Of a stretch of DNA of 64,000 bases, positions 15,773 through 23,429 are shown in pieces. This DNA comes from Kribbella jejuensis. GTDB lineage: Bacteria > Actinomycetota > Actinomycetes > Propionibacteriales > Kribbellaceae. Each line of letters begins with the position of its first letter. The stretch's first letter is position 1. Under the pieces are notes generated by a model that worked only from the letters and a program-made list of their open reading frames with translations, made no database searches and was not told the DNA's origin. The stretch is taken from NCBI RefSeq assembly GCF_006715085.1, contig NZ_VFMM01000001.1, positions 3,100,001 through 3,164,000 of the forward strand, read 5' to 3'. The translations under genes were made by a program, and so were the position numbers.

Positions 15773-16795
15773 TCAGATCGGTGAGCTGACTCGACCGGTA
15801 CTTCCGCGGACGATCAACTCGGTCGCGAGTTCGATGTGCAGCGCCTCGAGTTCGTGCCGCTCCAGCAACCTGATCAGCAGGCTGACGGCCATTCGGCCCA
15901 TCTCCTGGAGCGGCTGCCGGACGGTTGTCAGTTGCGGCGTGGTCGCGCGGGACAGGTCGAGGTCGTCGAAGCCGGCGATCGACAGGTCGCCGGGTACGGA
16001 CAGCCCGCGTTCGGCGGCGGCCTGCAGCGCGCCGATGGCGGCCTTGTCGTTGAAGGCGACCAACGCAGTCGGGCGCGGATCGAGGTCGAGCAGCGACCCG
16101 GCCGCTCGGTACCCATGCGCCGTGGTCGGCTGGTCGTGGCGGACCAGCGAAGGATCAGGAAGGATCCCGGCGTCCGCGAGCGCGGCGGAGTGCCCGCTGA
16201 GGCGGGCGTCCGCGGCGAGCCACTCACGCGGACCGGCGATGACACCGATCCGCCGGTGCCCGAGCGAGGTCAGGTACGACGTGAGCTGCCGAGCGCCGGA
16301 GTGGTGAGCGGCCGAGACGGACGGGATGTCGCGGGGCAGCCTCGTCCGCGGGTCGACCACGACGAACGGGAAACGCCGCGTGCTCAGCCGGACGAGGTCC
16401 TCGCTCGGCTCCGGTGGGAGGATCAGGATCGCGCCGCCGACCTCACGTTGGGCGGGCAGCCGGCCGAGGACACGCTCGTGCTGCGCCGCCTCTCCCGCGT
16501 TGAGGACGAGCTGCCGTCCGTGGCGGTCCAACGTCTCGGCGATCGAGGACACGATCAGCCCGAAGTAGTCGGTGAGCACGTACGGGCAGCGCAGATAGAC
16601 CGCCCCTTCGACCGGTTTCGCCGTACCGCCGCGCGGCGCGGGTGCGCGCAGGCCGAGGTCCTCGATCGCTTGCTCGACGAGCTGCCGGGTTTCGGGTGCC
16701 ACGGCGCCCGCCTGGTTGAGCACCCGGGACACCGTCGCGATCGACACCCCGGTCGCGTCCGCGACATCCCGGACGGTCGCTCTACCGCGCGACAT
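15773..16795 (-). CDS. LacI-family transcriptional regulator
   Basis: 340-residue LacI/GalR regulator: N-terminal HTH and hinge (TVRDVADATGVSIATVSRVL) and a periplasmic-binding-protein-like sugar domain (AVYLRCPYVLTDYFGLIVSSI, then FVVVDPRTRLP and PTALVAFNDKAAIGALQA). It is divergent from the secreted GH30 glycosidase and upstream of the M81 peptidase, so it probably controls both in response to a sugar released by the glycosidase (inference). Three copies of TTTGTT[A/T]CA in the divergent gap are candidate regulatory sites. Confidence 0.94.
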   Translation of the reverse strand: MSRGRATVRDVADATGVSIATVSRVLNQAGAVAPETRQLVEQAIEDLGLRAPAPRGGTAKPVEGAVYLRCPYVLTDYFGLIVSSIAETLDRHGRQLVLNAGEAAQHERVLGRLPAQREVGGAILILPPEPSEDLVRLSTRRFPFVVVDPRTRLPRDIPSVSAAHHSGARQLTSYLTSLGHRRIGVIAGPREWLAADARLSGHSAALADAGILPDPSLVRHDQPTTAHGYRAAGSLLDLDPRPTALVAFNDKAAIGALQAAAERGLSVPGDLSIAGFDDLDLSRATTPQLTTVRQPLQEMGRMAVSLLIRLLERHELEALHIELATELIVRGSTGRVSSPI

Positions 16796-16893
16796 TTGTT
16801 ACATCCCTTTGTTTCACGCTCAGCACTCTAGACCTACGCTCCCAGACCTTGACAGCCCTCAGCCGCGAGCGTTTCCTGTGGCCGTTTGTTTCA
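16796..16893. promoter_or_regulatory. Three TTTGTT[A/T]CA direct repeats between lacI and GH30
   Basis: TTTGTTACA at 16796-16804, TTTGTTTCA at 16808-16816 and TTTGTTTCA at 16885-16893. The first abuts the lacI start codon, the second follows at a 12-base period, and the third is in the GH30 leader just before GAGGAG. Repeated, strand-consistent and located at both starts, they may be regulator sites, but they are not palindromic as LacI-family operators usually are. Confidence 0.35.
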
Positions 16894-16908
16894 TCCCCGA
16901 GGAGCGCG

Positions 16909-18804
16909 ATGAGAACACCCGCCTTAGGCGTCGCCCTTGCTCTCGCGGCGGCGTCACTCACCGGTTCTGCCCAGGCCCGTCCCCCGACGACCCAGGTCCG
17001 TGTCTGGGTCACCACACCCGACCGTGCGGAACTGCTGCACGAGCGCGCGCCGGTCTCGTTCCACGACGGGACGAGCGATCGGACCACGATCACGGTCGAC
17101 CCGCGGACGACGTACCAGACGATGGACGGCTTCGGTGCCTCGATCACCGACTCGTCGGCCGCCGTGCTGTACCGGCTCAGCCCGGCCGACCGCGAGCAGA
17201 CGCTGCGCAAGCTGTTCGACCCGCAGCAGGGCATCGGCGTCAGCTTCCTCCGGCAGCCCGTCGGCTCGTCCGACTTCACCGCCGCGAGCGAGCACTACAC
17301 GTACGACGACGTACCGGCCGGACAGACCGACTTCGGCCTCGAGCACTTCAGCGTCGCGCACGACGAACAGGAGGTGCTACCGCTGCTCCGCCGCGCCAAG
17401 CAGCTCAATCCTCAACTCAAGGTGATGGCGACGCCGTGGAGTCCGCCCGCCTGGATGAAGACCGGCGACTCGCTCGTCGGCGGCCGGTTGAAGGACGACC
17501 CGAAGGTGTACGCCGCGTACGCGCGCTACCTGGTGAAGTTCGTGCAGGCGTACACGAAGGCCGGCGTACCGGTCGACTTCCTGTCCGTCCAGAACGAGCC
17601 GCAGAACCGCAAACCCAGCGGCTACCCCGGTACGGACCTGCCCGTCCGGCAGGAGGCAGCGGTCATCACCGCCCTGGGACCGCTGCTGCAGAAGGTCAGC
17701 CCACGGACGAAGATCCTCGGGTACGACCACAACTGGACCACGCATCCCGGCGACGTCGCGTCGACCCCGCCCGGCGAGGACCCGGAGACCGACTACCCGT
17801 ACAAGTTGCTGCGGACGTCGGCGGCGAAGTGGATCGCGGGTACGGCGTACCACTGCTACTCCGGTGATCCGTCGAAGCAGACCGACCTGCACAACGCCTT
17901 CCCGGCGAAGGGAATTTGGTTCACCGAGTGCTCCGGTTCGCACGGGCCGAACGACACGCCGCCGCAGATCTTCCGCGGCACGCTCACCTGGCACGCGCGG
18001 ACGCTGATGCTCGGTACGACGCGGAACTGGGCGAAGTCGGTGGTCAACTGGAACATCGCGCTCGACTCGACCGGCGGCCCGCACCTAGGCGGCTGCGACA
18101 CCTGCACCGGGCTCGTCACGCTGCAGCCGGACGGCACCGTCACCACCGATGCGGAGTACTACACGATCGGGCACCTGTCGAAGTTCGTCCGGCCCGGAGC
18201 GGTGCGGATCGGGAGTACGTCGTACGGGACGACCGGGTGGAACGGGCAGCTGATGTCGGCGGCCTTCCGCAACCCGGACGGTACGACGGCGTTGGTCGTC
18301 CACAACGAGAACGACGATCCGCGGGCGTTCGCGGTCGCTGTCGGCGGTCGGTCCTTCGAGTACGAGCTGCCGGGTGGGTCGATCGCGACGTTCACGTGGG
18401 GTCGGATGGCGAACGATCTGCCACAGGAGCTGACTGCGGTGGGGGCGACGGCGAGCTCCAACGCGGGCGATGCCGGCCGGTTGGTCGATCAGGACGGGTC
18501 GACGGTGTGGCAGAGCAAGACGGCGCAGGTGCCGGGTCAGTGGGTGCAGTTGGACCTCGGCCAGGCGCAGACGTTCCGCGAAGTGGCGCTGGACAGTGGT
18601 GGGAACATCGGTGACTACGGGCGCGGGTACGAGGTTGCCGTCAGCAACGATGGGGTGCTGTGGAGAACGGTGGCGACCGGGTTGTCCACCGGTCAGCTCA
18701 CAACTGTGGATATCCGTCCGGTGCGGGCCCGGTACGTCAGGATCAGCCAGACCGGGAGCGCCGGCAACTGGTGGAGCCTGGCGGATGTACGGATCTATCG
18801 CTGA
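16909..18804 (+). CDS. Secreted GH30 glycoside hydrolase with discoidin/CBM domain
   Basis: 631-residue exported glycosidase. Signal peptide about residues 1-24 (LGVALALAAASLTGSAQA). The catalytic domain is GH30: YQTMDGFGASITDSSA, SPPAWMKTGDSL, acid/base Glu in SVQNEPQ and nucleophile Glu in IWFTECSGSHG, then the side beta-domain. Residues from about 507 form an F5/8 type C (CBM32-like) module with WVQLDLGQAQTF and YVRISQTGSAGNWWSLADV. ATG at 16909 has GAGGAG five bases upstream. Likely activity is on beta-glucans (beta-1,6-glucanase) or glucosylceramide-like substrates; subfamily not assignable by eye. The 3' end overlaps the convergent amidase by 10 bases. Confidence 0.92.
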   Translation: MRTPALGVALALAAASLTGSAQARPPTTQVRVWVTTPDRAELLHERAPVSFHDGTSDRTTITVDPRTTYQTMDGFGASITDSSAAVLYRLSPADREQTLRKLFDPQQGIGVSFLRQPVGSSDFTAASEHYTYDDVPAGQTDFGLEHFSVAHDEQEVLPLLRRAKQLNPQLKVMATPWSPPAWMKTGDSLVGGRLKDDPKVYAAYARYLVKFVQAYTKAGVPVDFLSVQNEPQNRKPSGYPGTDLPVRQEAAVITALGPLLQKVSPRTKILGYDHNWTTHPGDVASTPPGEDPETDYPYKLLRTSAAKWIAGTAYHCYSGDPSKQTDLHNAFPAKGIWFTECSGSHGPNDTPPQIFRGTLTWHARTLMLGTTRNWAKSVVNWNIALDSTGGPHLGGCDTCTGLVTLQPDGTVTTDAEYYTIGHLSKFVRPGAVRIGSTSYGTTGWNGQLMSAAFRNPDGTTALVVHNENDDPRAFAVAVGGRSFEYELPGGSIATFTWGRMANDLPQELTAVGATASSNAGDAGRLVDQDGSTVWQSKTAQVPGQWVQLDLGQAQTFREVALDSGGNIGDYGRGYEVAVSNDGVLWRTVATGLSTGQLTTVDIRPVRARYVRISQTGSAGNWWSLADVRIYR

Positions 18805-20048
18805 GCTTCGATCCAGCATGCTACTGCGGCAGCCTGTTCGTTGCTTCTAGCAATTATCTGGAGTCCTACAGGGAGGCCGTCAGCCGGGATCGGGAGGCTG
18901 ACGGCCGCGTGCCGGGTGAGGTTCGCCAGGCGGGTGTTGTTGAGGAGTTGCTTGCGCACTTCGAGGCCGCCGTCGGCGGTGTCCGCCGCGGTGATCGGTG
19001 GCGCGATCGTCAGTACCGTCGGTGTGAGAACTGCGTCGACCTGCTGAAACACTTCGTCCAGTTGGGCGATGATCCGCACAGCATCATTCTTGGCGCGTTC
19101 ATACTGCGCCGGTTGCACCAGCGACGCCTCTCGTAGGCGCTGTTGTACGTCCGGTTGGTAGAGGTCGTGCGAGCGGGCGGAGTGGTTGGCGACTGCCTCG
19201 GGGCCTTGGAGGTTGGCTGCTGTCGTGAAGCTGTGTTGCCAGTCGGGCAGCTGCACTTCGATGGCGTCGAATGCATCTACTGCGGCCGTCCAGGCGCTGC
19301 TTACCGCAGGGCTGAGTTGGAGGTACTCGGGGTTGGTGACTATGCCCAGGCGAGGGGGTCCGGGATGAGTGGGTCCTGTGGCCGCGGTCGTCAACGCGTG
19401 GAGAGCGTAGGCAGCGTCGGCGGCCGTCGGAGTGAGGAGGCCTACGTGGTCGAGGGACTGTGAGAGCGGGAAGACTCGGTCGGCCGGGAGCGTGTTGTAC
19501 GTCGGTTTGAAGCCGACGACTCCACACAATGCCGCGGGGATGCGGACGGAGCCGGCGGTGTCCGTGCCGATGGCGAGCGGGACGATCCCGGCGGCGACCG
19601 CCGCGGCTGAGCCTGAGCTCGATCCGCCGGTCATCCGGGTCGGGTCGTGCGGGTTGCGGCACGGGCCGACCCGGTTCGACGTCCCGGTGCAGCCGTACGC
19701 GAACTCGTGGGTGTGGGACAGCCCGATCACGATCGCGCCGGCCGCGCGCAACCGCCGTACGATCTCCGCGTCCTGCTCGCCGATCCCGTTCATCGACGCC
19801 GAGCCGCAGCGGTACGGCAGGCCTTCGACCTCGATGATCTCCTTCACCAGCACCGGTACGCCTGCCAGCGGGCCGCTCCGGTCGTGGGTCGCAGCCGTCT
19901 TCCGCGCGCCGTCCGCGTCCAGGTGGACGACGGCGTTCAGCTCGGCAGCGGCGGCGGCCCGAGCCAACGCCTCCTCGACCAGCTCGACCGGATCGAGCGA
20001 CCCGTCCTGCACTCCGGCGGCGATCTCCTGCAGTGTCCTCACTCGCAC
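18795..20048 (-). CDS. Amidase (amidase-signature family)
   Basis: About 417 residues. Triad seen as Lys69 (VLVKEIIEV), Ser143 (TGGSSSGSAAA) and nucleophile Ser167 (GTDTAGSVRIPAAL), spacing 74 and 24. GTG at 20048 is chosen; GTG at 20042 is equally possible, and further upstream the frame loses coding character. Similar to the amidase at 10266 along its length (for example RRLRAAGAxVIG, HEFAYG, AALCGVVGxKP), so the two are paralogues. It stands alone and is divergent from a GNAT gene; its 3' end overlaps the GH30 gene. Third codon positions are less G/C-rich towards the 3' end. Confidence 0.92.
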   Translation of the reverse strand: MRVRTLQEIAAGVQDGSLDPVELVEEALARAAAAAELNAVVHLDADGARKTAATHDRSGPLAGVPVLVKEIIEVEGLPYRCGSASMNGIGEQDAEIVRRLRAAGAIVIGLSHTHEFAYGCTGTSNRVGPCRNPHDPTRMTGGSSSGSAAAVAAGIVPLAIGTDTAGSVRIPAALCGVVGFKPTYNTLPADRVFPLSQSLDHVGLLTPTAADAAYALHALTTAATGPTHPGPPRLGIVTNPEYLQLSPAVSSAWTAAVDAFDAIEVQLPDWQHSFTTAANLQGPEAVANHSARSHDLYQPDVQQRLREASLVQPAQYERAKNDAVRIIAQLDEVFQQVDAVLTPTVLTIAPPITAADTADGGLEVRKQLLNNTRLANLTRHAAVSLPIPADGLPVGLQIIARSNEQAAAVACWIEAQR

Positions 20049-20083
20049 ATCAGACCACGGAGAGGAAACGGAAACAGCAGTGT

Positions 20084-20113
20084 CATGCCAAGTTGCTACC
20101 GTCCGATGGCATG
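20084..20113. promoter_or_regulatory. CATGCCA...TGGCATG inverted repeat at the GNAT start
   Basis: CATGCCA (20084-20090) and TGGCATG (20107-20113) are perfect seven-base inverted arms 16 bases apart, the right arm covering the GNAT start codon. Between them TACCGT (20097-20102) could be a -10, giving an almost leaderless GNAT transcript. It could be an operator or an mRNA hairpin sequestering the start. Confidence 0.35.
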
Positions 20114-20560
20114 GTGATCGAAGGAGTGGAACTGCGCACCGCGCCGCCGACAGATCGTGACGTGCTGGCGTTGACCACGGCGCAGCAGGCGGAGCTCGCC
20201 GCGATGTACGGCGAGGACCAACCACTCGTCGCTCTGCACCCCGACATCACCTTCACCCTGCTCGCTCTGGACGGGACGCCCGTCGGCTGCGTCGGACTGC
20301 AACCGGTCGCGCCCGGTCTCGGCGAGATCAAACGGATGTACGTCGCACCGTCCGCGCGCGGTTGGGGGCTGTCGCGGTTGCTGCTGGAGGCCGTCGAGAA
20401 TCACGCCCGATCCATTGGACTCACCAACCTCCGGCTGGAGACCGGTACCCAGCAGGTCGAGGCGATCGTGCTCTACACGAACCACGGCTACCGTCCGACG
20501 CCGCCGTACCCGCCGTTCGAGAACGAGGTCGTGTCGCTCTGCTTCGCCAAGCAGCTCTAG
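20111..20560 (+). CDS. GNAT-family N-acetyltransferase
   Basis: 149-residue acetyltransferase. The acetyl-CoA loop is MYVAPSARGWGLSRLLLEAVE (Q/RxxGxG/A type, here ARGWGLS), preceded by the strand GCVGLQPV and followed by LRLETGTQQVEAIVLYTNHGY, which is common in small-molecule or PaiA-like GNATs. ATG at 20111 lies in an inverted repeat and has no clear Shine-Dalgarno, compatible with a near-leaderless mRNA. Divergent from the amidase and convergent with the membrane protein whose stop it overlaps. Substrate unknown. Confidence 0.9.
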   Translation: MVIEGVELRTAPPTDRDVLALTTAQQAELAAMYGEDQPLVALHPDITFTLLALDGTPVGCVGLQPVAPGLGEIKRMYVAPSARGWGLSRLLLEAVENHARSIGLTNLRLETGTQQVEAIVLYTNHGYRPTPPYPPFENEVVSLCFAKQL

Positions 20561-21168
20561 AGTTTCAGCACCAAGTCGTCGCCGTCGCGTTCGAAGCCGA
20601 GGTTGCGTAGGTACGGCGTGGAGTCCCGCATCCGCGGCGGCGCGATCACCTGGCGGAACCCCTGCTCGGTGAACACGTCGCTGCGCCGGTAGACGAACTC
20701 GCCGGGCGTGAAATCGCGGTACTTCGGAACCACGTAGTCGAGGTCGATCTGCGCCTGCCCCGCGCCGGCGTCGTGCGCGAGGACCACACCGACCGTCCGG
20801 TCACCGTGCTGGACGAGGAACGCGTACGGACTGGTGCCGGACGTGAAGCCCGGGTTGAACCGGCTGATGTCCTTCCGGTGCCGCTCGAGAACGAACCCGA
20901 GGTACGCGTCCCCGGCGTTCACCTGCAGCACCTGGTACTCCGCCTCGTCGTGCCGATGCCGGAGCAACCGCCAGAGATGCACGACGTTGATGACCGCTAG
21001 TACGGCGTTCATGCCGACCATCGGCCAGACGCCGACCATCGCGTTGAACGCGACCAGGATGATGCAGCCGATCAGGTTCAACCCCCGCAACCGCAGGATC
21101 CGCGTCTGCAGCAACGACAGCACGACGAGTGCGGACCCGCCCCACCCGATGACACTCCATACGTCCAC
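20557..21168 (-). CDS. YgjV-like membrane protein with a soluble C-terminal domain
   Basis: 203 residues. The first 75 form three or four short membrane helices resembling the YgjV family (GWGGSALVVLSLLQTRI, LNLIGCIILVAFNAMVGVWPMVG, NVVHLWRLL). Residues about 80-203 are soluble with a GNAT-like pattern: FLVQHGDRTVGVVLAHDAG, then IDLDYVVPKYRDFTPGEFVY and a final YLRNLGFERDGDDLVLKL. The membrane plus acetyltransferase-like layout is unusual; the Gly-rich acetyl-CoA loop is not obvious, so the second domain may be non-catalytic. Function unknown. Confidence 0.75.
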   Translation of the reverse strand: MDVWSVIGWGGSALVVLSLLQTRILRLRGLNLIGCIILVAFNAMVGVWPMVGMNAVLAVINVVHLWRLLRHRHDEAEYQVLQVNAGDAYLGFVLERHRKDISRFNPGFTSGTSPYAFLVQHGDRTVGVVLAHDAGAGQAQIDLDYVVPKYRDFTPGEFVYRRSDVFTEQGFRQVIAPPRMRDSTPYLRNLGFERDGDDLVLKL

Positions 21169-21186
21169 AGCGGGAGACTAGGCGAT

Positions 21187-21948
21187 GTGAGCGAGTTCCT
21201 GTTGCTGGACGGCGTCCTGTTGCCCGCAGTCGATCCGCAGTTGCTCCGCGCAACCAGTTTCGGCCACTTCACCTCGCTGCAGGTCCGCGACGGCCGGGTC
21301 GACGGCCTCGACCTGCACTTCGAACGCCTGGACCGGAGCACCCGCGACGTCTTCGACCGGCCGCTGCCCGAGCCGCGCGTGCGCGCCGAGCTCCGCGCTG
21401 CTCTGGATCACGCTCGGTCCGGTGACCTGTCGATCCGCGTGAACGTCTTCGCCACCGACGAGCTGCACCTACTCATCCGCATCGGCCCGCCCGTCGCTCC
21501 CGCGACCCAACCGGTCCGGCTCCGCACCTACCAGCACGAACGCGCCGTCCCGCACCTCAAGCACACCGGCACCTTCGACCTCACCTACCACGCCCGCAAG
21601 GCACAGGCTGACGGCTATGACGACGCCCTTTTCCACACCGCCGCCGGCCACATCTCCGAGGCCTCCATCTGGAACATCTGCTTCGCCCGAGGCTCCGAAC
21701 TGATCTTCCCGACAGCGCCGACACTCCCCGGCATCCGCCAGCAGCTCCTCCAACGAGGTCTGCCCACCTACACCAGCGAACCCGTCCCCCTCACGGCGCT
21801 GACGACCTACGACGCCGCCTACCTCACCAACTCGATCGACCCGGCCCTACCGGTCGCCTCGATCAACGAGGTCAGCTACCAATCCCACCCCGAGTCCGCC
21901 GACGCAATCGCTAAGGCCTACGCGACCCAGCCGGCGCAGGCGATCTAG
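21187..21948 (+). CDS. Class IV PLP-dependent aminotransferase family protein
   Basis: 253-residue fold-type IV PLP protein (branched-chain aminotransferase / aminodeoxychorismate lyase superfamily). The PLP Lys is probably Lys125 in LKHTGTFDLTYHARKAQADG, and the cofactor Glu is Glu158 in GHISEASIWNICF. N-terminal half: TSFGHFTSLQVRDGRVDGLD. Sequence is closer to PabC-like members than to IlvE, but substrate motifs do not decide. The GTG start is 18 bases from the divergent membrane-protein start, so the two share a very short promoter region. Convergent with cca, overlapping it by four bases. Confidence 0.87.
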   Translation: MSEFLLLDGVLLPAVDPQLLRATSFGHFTSLQVRDGRVDGLDLHFERLDRSTRDVFDRPLPEPRVRAELRAALDHARSGDLSIRVNVFATDELHLLIRIGPPVAPATQPVRLRTYQHERAVPHLKHTGTFDLTYHARKAQADGYDDALFHTAAGHISEASIWNICFARGSELIFPTAPTLPGIRQQLLQRGLPTYTSEPVPLTALTTYDAAYLTNSIDPALPVASINEVSYQSHPESADAIAKAYATQPAQAI

Positions 21949-23405
21949 GAGCGCTCGGACCACCATTCGAGGAGTTTCTCGCGGGCGCGGTCTTCGCCCA
22001 GGGGGCCCTCGTCGAGCCGGAGGTTCATCAGGAACTTGTAGGCCTCGCCCACCTCGCGGCCCGGCGAGATGCCGAGGATCCGCATGATCTGGTTGCCGTC
22101 GAGGTCGGGGCGGAGGGCGTCGAGCTCCTCCTGCTCCTGGAGGCGTTCGATCCGGGCCTCCAGGTCGTCGTACGCGGCGCGCAGTGAATCGGCCTTGCGG
22201 CGGTTCCGGGTCGTGCAGTCGGCGCGGGTCAGGACGTGCAGGCGCTCGAGCTGGTCGCCGGCGTCGCGGACATAGCGCCGTACGGCCGAGTCGGTCCACT
22301 CGCCGTCGCCGTACCCGTGGAAGCGCAGGTGCAGTTCGATCAGCTTGCTGACCTGGTCGATCTGCTCGTTGCTGAACCGCAGCGCCTTCATCCGCTTGCG
22401 GGCCATCTTCGCGCCCTGGACGTCGTGGTGGTGGAACGTCACCTTCCCGCCGTCCTCGAAGCGCCGCGTCTTCGGTTTCCCGATGTCGTGGATCAAGGCG
22501 GCGAACCGAACGACGAAATCGGGCGTCGGAACAGACAGACGGGATTCCAGATCGATGGCCTGGTCGAGGACGGTGAGCGAGTGCTGGTACACATCCTTGT
22601 GCCGGTGGTGCTCGTCCTTCTCGAGCATCAGCGCCGGCAGTTCGGGCAGCACGTGCTTGGCCAGTCCGGTGCTCACCAGCAGGTCGAGCCCGATCCGCGG
22701 GTGATCGGCGCAGATCAGCTTCTCCAGCTCGTCCCGGACCCGTTCCGCGGAGACGATCGTGATCCGGTCGGCCATCGCCTGCATCGCCTGCACCACGTCC
22801 GGGTCCGGCGTGAACGCGAGCTGGGCCGCGAACCTGGCCGCCCGCATCATCCGCAGCGGATCGTCACTGAACGAGTCCTGCGGCGTACCCGGTGTGCGGA
22901 TCCGCTTGTTCGCGACGTCCTCGATCCCGCCGTACGGGTCGACGAACTGCCGCGACGGCAACCGGACCGCCATCGCGTTCATCGCGAAGTCCCGGCGGGC
23001 CAGGTCGCCCTCCAGGCTGTCGCCGTAGGCCACCTCCGGTTTGCGCGAGGTGGGATCGTAGGTTTCCGACCTGTACGTCGTGACTTCCAGAACCCACTCG
23101 CCCTTGCGACAACCGATGGTGCCGAACGCCTTGCCGATGTCCCAGACATGGTCCGCCCAGCCGGACAGCAACCGCTCGATCACGTCCGGGTGCGCTGACG
23201 TGGTGAAGTCCAGATCCTTGCTCCCCCGGCCGAGCAGAATGTCCCGGACAGGACCGCCGACCAGGGCGATCTCGTGGCCGGCGTCGGCGAACCGGGAACC
23301 CAGTTCGTCCACCACGGGAGCGAGTTCCAGCAGCGCCTGGACGGCGCGCCGCTGGACGCCGGACAACGATCCGGCGGAGGCTGACTGGTCGGCAAAGGGT
23401 GACAC
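21945..23405 (-). CDS. cca: CCA-adding tRNA nucleotidyltransferase
   Basis: Adds or repairs the 3'-CCA of tRNAs in the cytoplasm. The 486-residue protein has the class II nucleotidyltransferase core GGPVRDILLG (50-59) and metal-binding DLD (64-66), the RNA-binding RRDFAMNAMAVRLPSRQFVDPY, and an HD phosphohydrolase domain (AALIHDIGKPKTRRF with HHHDVQG). The GTG start at 23405 is 25 bases from the divergent DUF6049 gene. The position before the DUF6049 gene and murJ matches actinobacterial origin-region synteny (pcnA in mycobacteria). Confidence 0.95.
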   Translation of the reverse strand: MSPFADQSASAGSLSGVQRRAVQALLELAPVVDELGSRFADAGHEIALVGGPVRDILLGRGSKDLDFTTSAHPDVIERLLSGWADHVWDIGKAFGTIGCRKGEWVLEVTTYRSETYDPTSRKPEVAYGDSLEGDLARRDFAMNAMAVRLPSRQFVDPYGGIEDVANKRIRTPGTPQDSFSDDPLRMMRAARFAAQLAFTPDPDVVQAMQAMADRITIVSAERVRDELEKLICADHPRIGLDLLVSTGLAKHVLPELPALMLEKDEHHRHKDVYQHSLTVLDQAIDLESRLSVPTPDFVVRFAALIHDIGKPKTRRFEDGGKVTFHHHDVQGAKMARKRMKALRFSNEQIDQVSKLIELHLRFHGYGDGEWTDSAVRRYVRDAGDQLERLHVLTRADCTTRNRRKADSLRAAYDDLEARIERLQEQEELDALRPDLDGNQIMRILGISPGREVGEAYKFLMNLRLDEGPLGEDRAREKLLEWWSERS

Positions 23406-23412
23406 GGGGAAC

Positions 23413-23419
23413 TAGGTTA
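23413..23419. promoter_or_regulatory. Overlapping divergent -10 elements (cca / DUF6049 gene)
   Basis: In the 24-base gap between divergent starts, TAGGTT (23413-23418, plus) and TAACCT (complement of 23414-23419, minus) both fit the actinobacterial TANNNT -10. Each would start transcription within a few bases of its GTG codon, giving leaderless or nearly leaderless mRNAs that cannot be initiated at once. Confidence 0.5.
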
Positions 23420-23429
23420 CGGTGACGGC

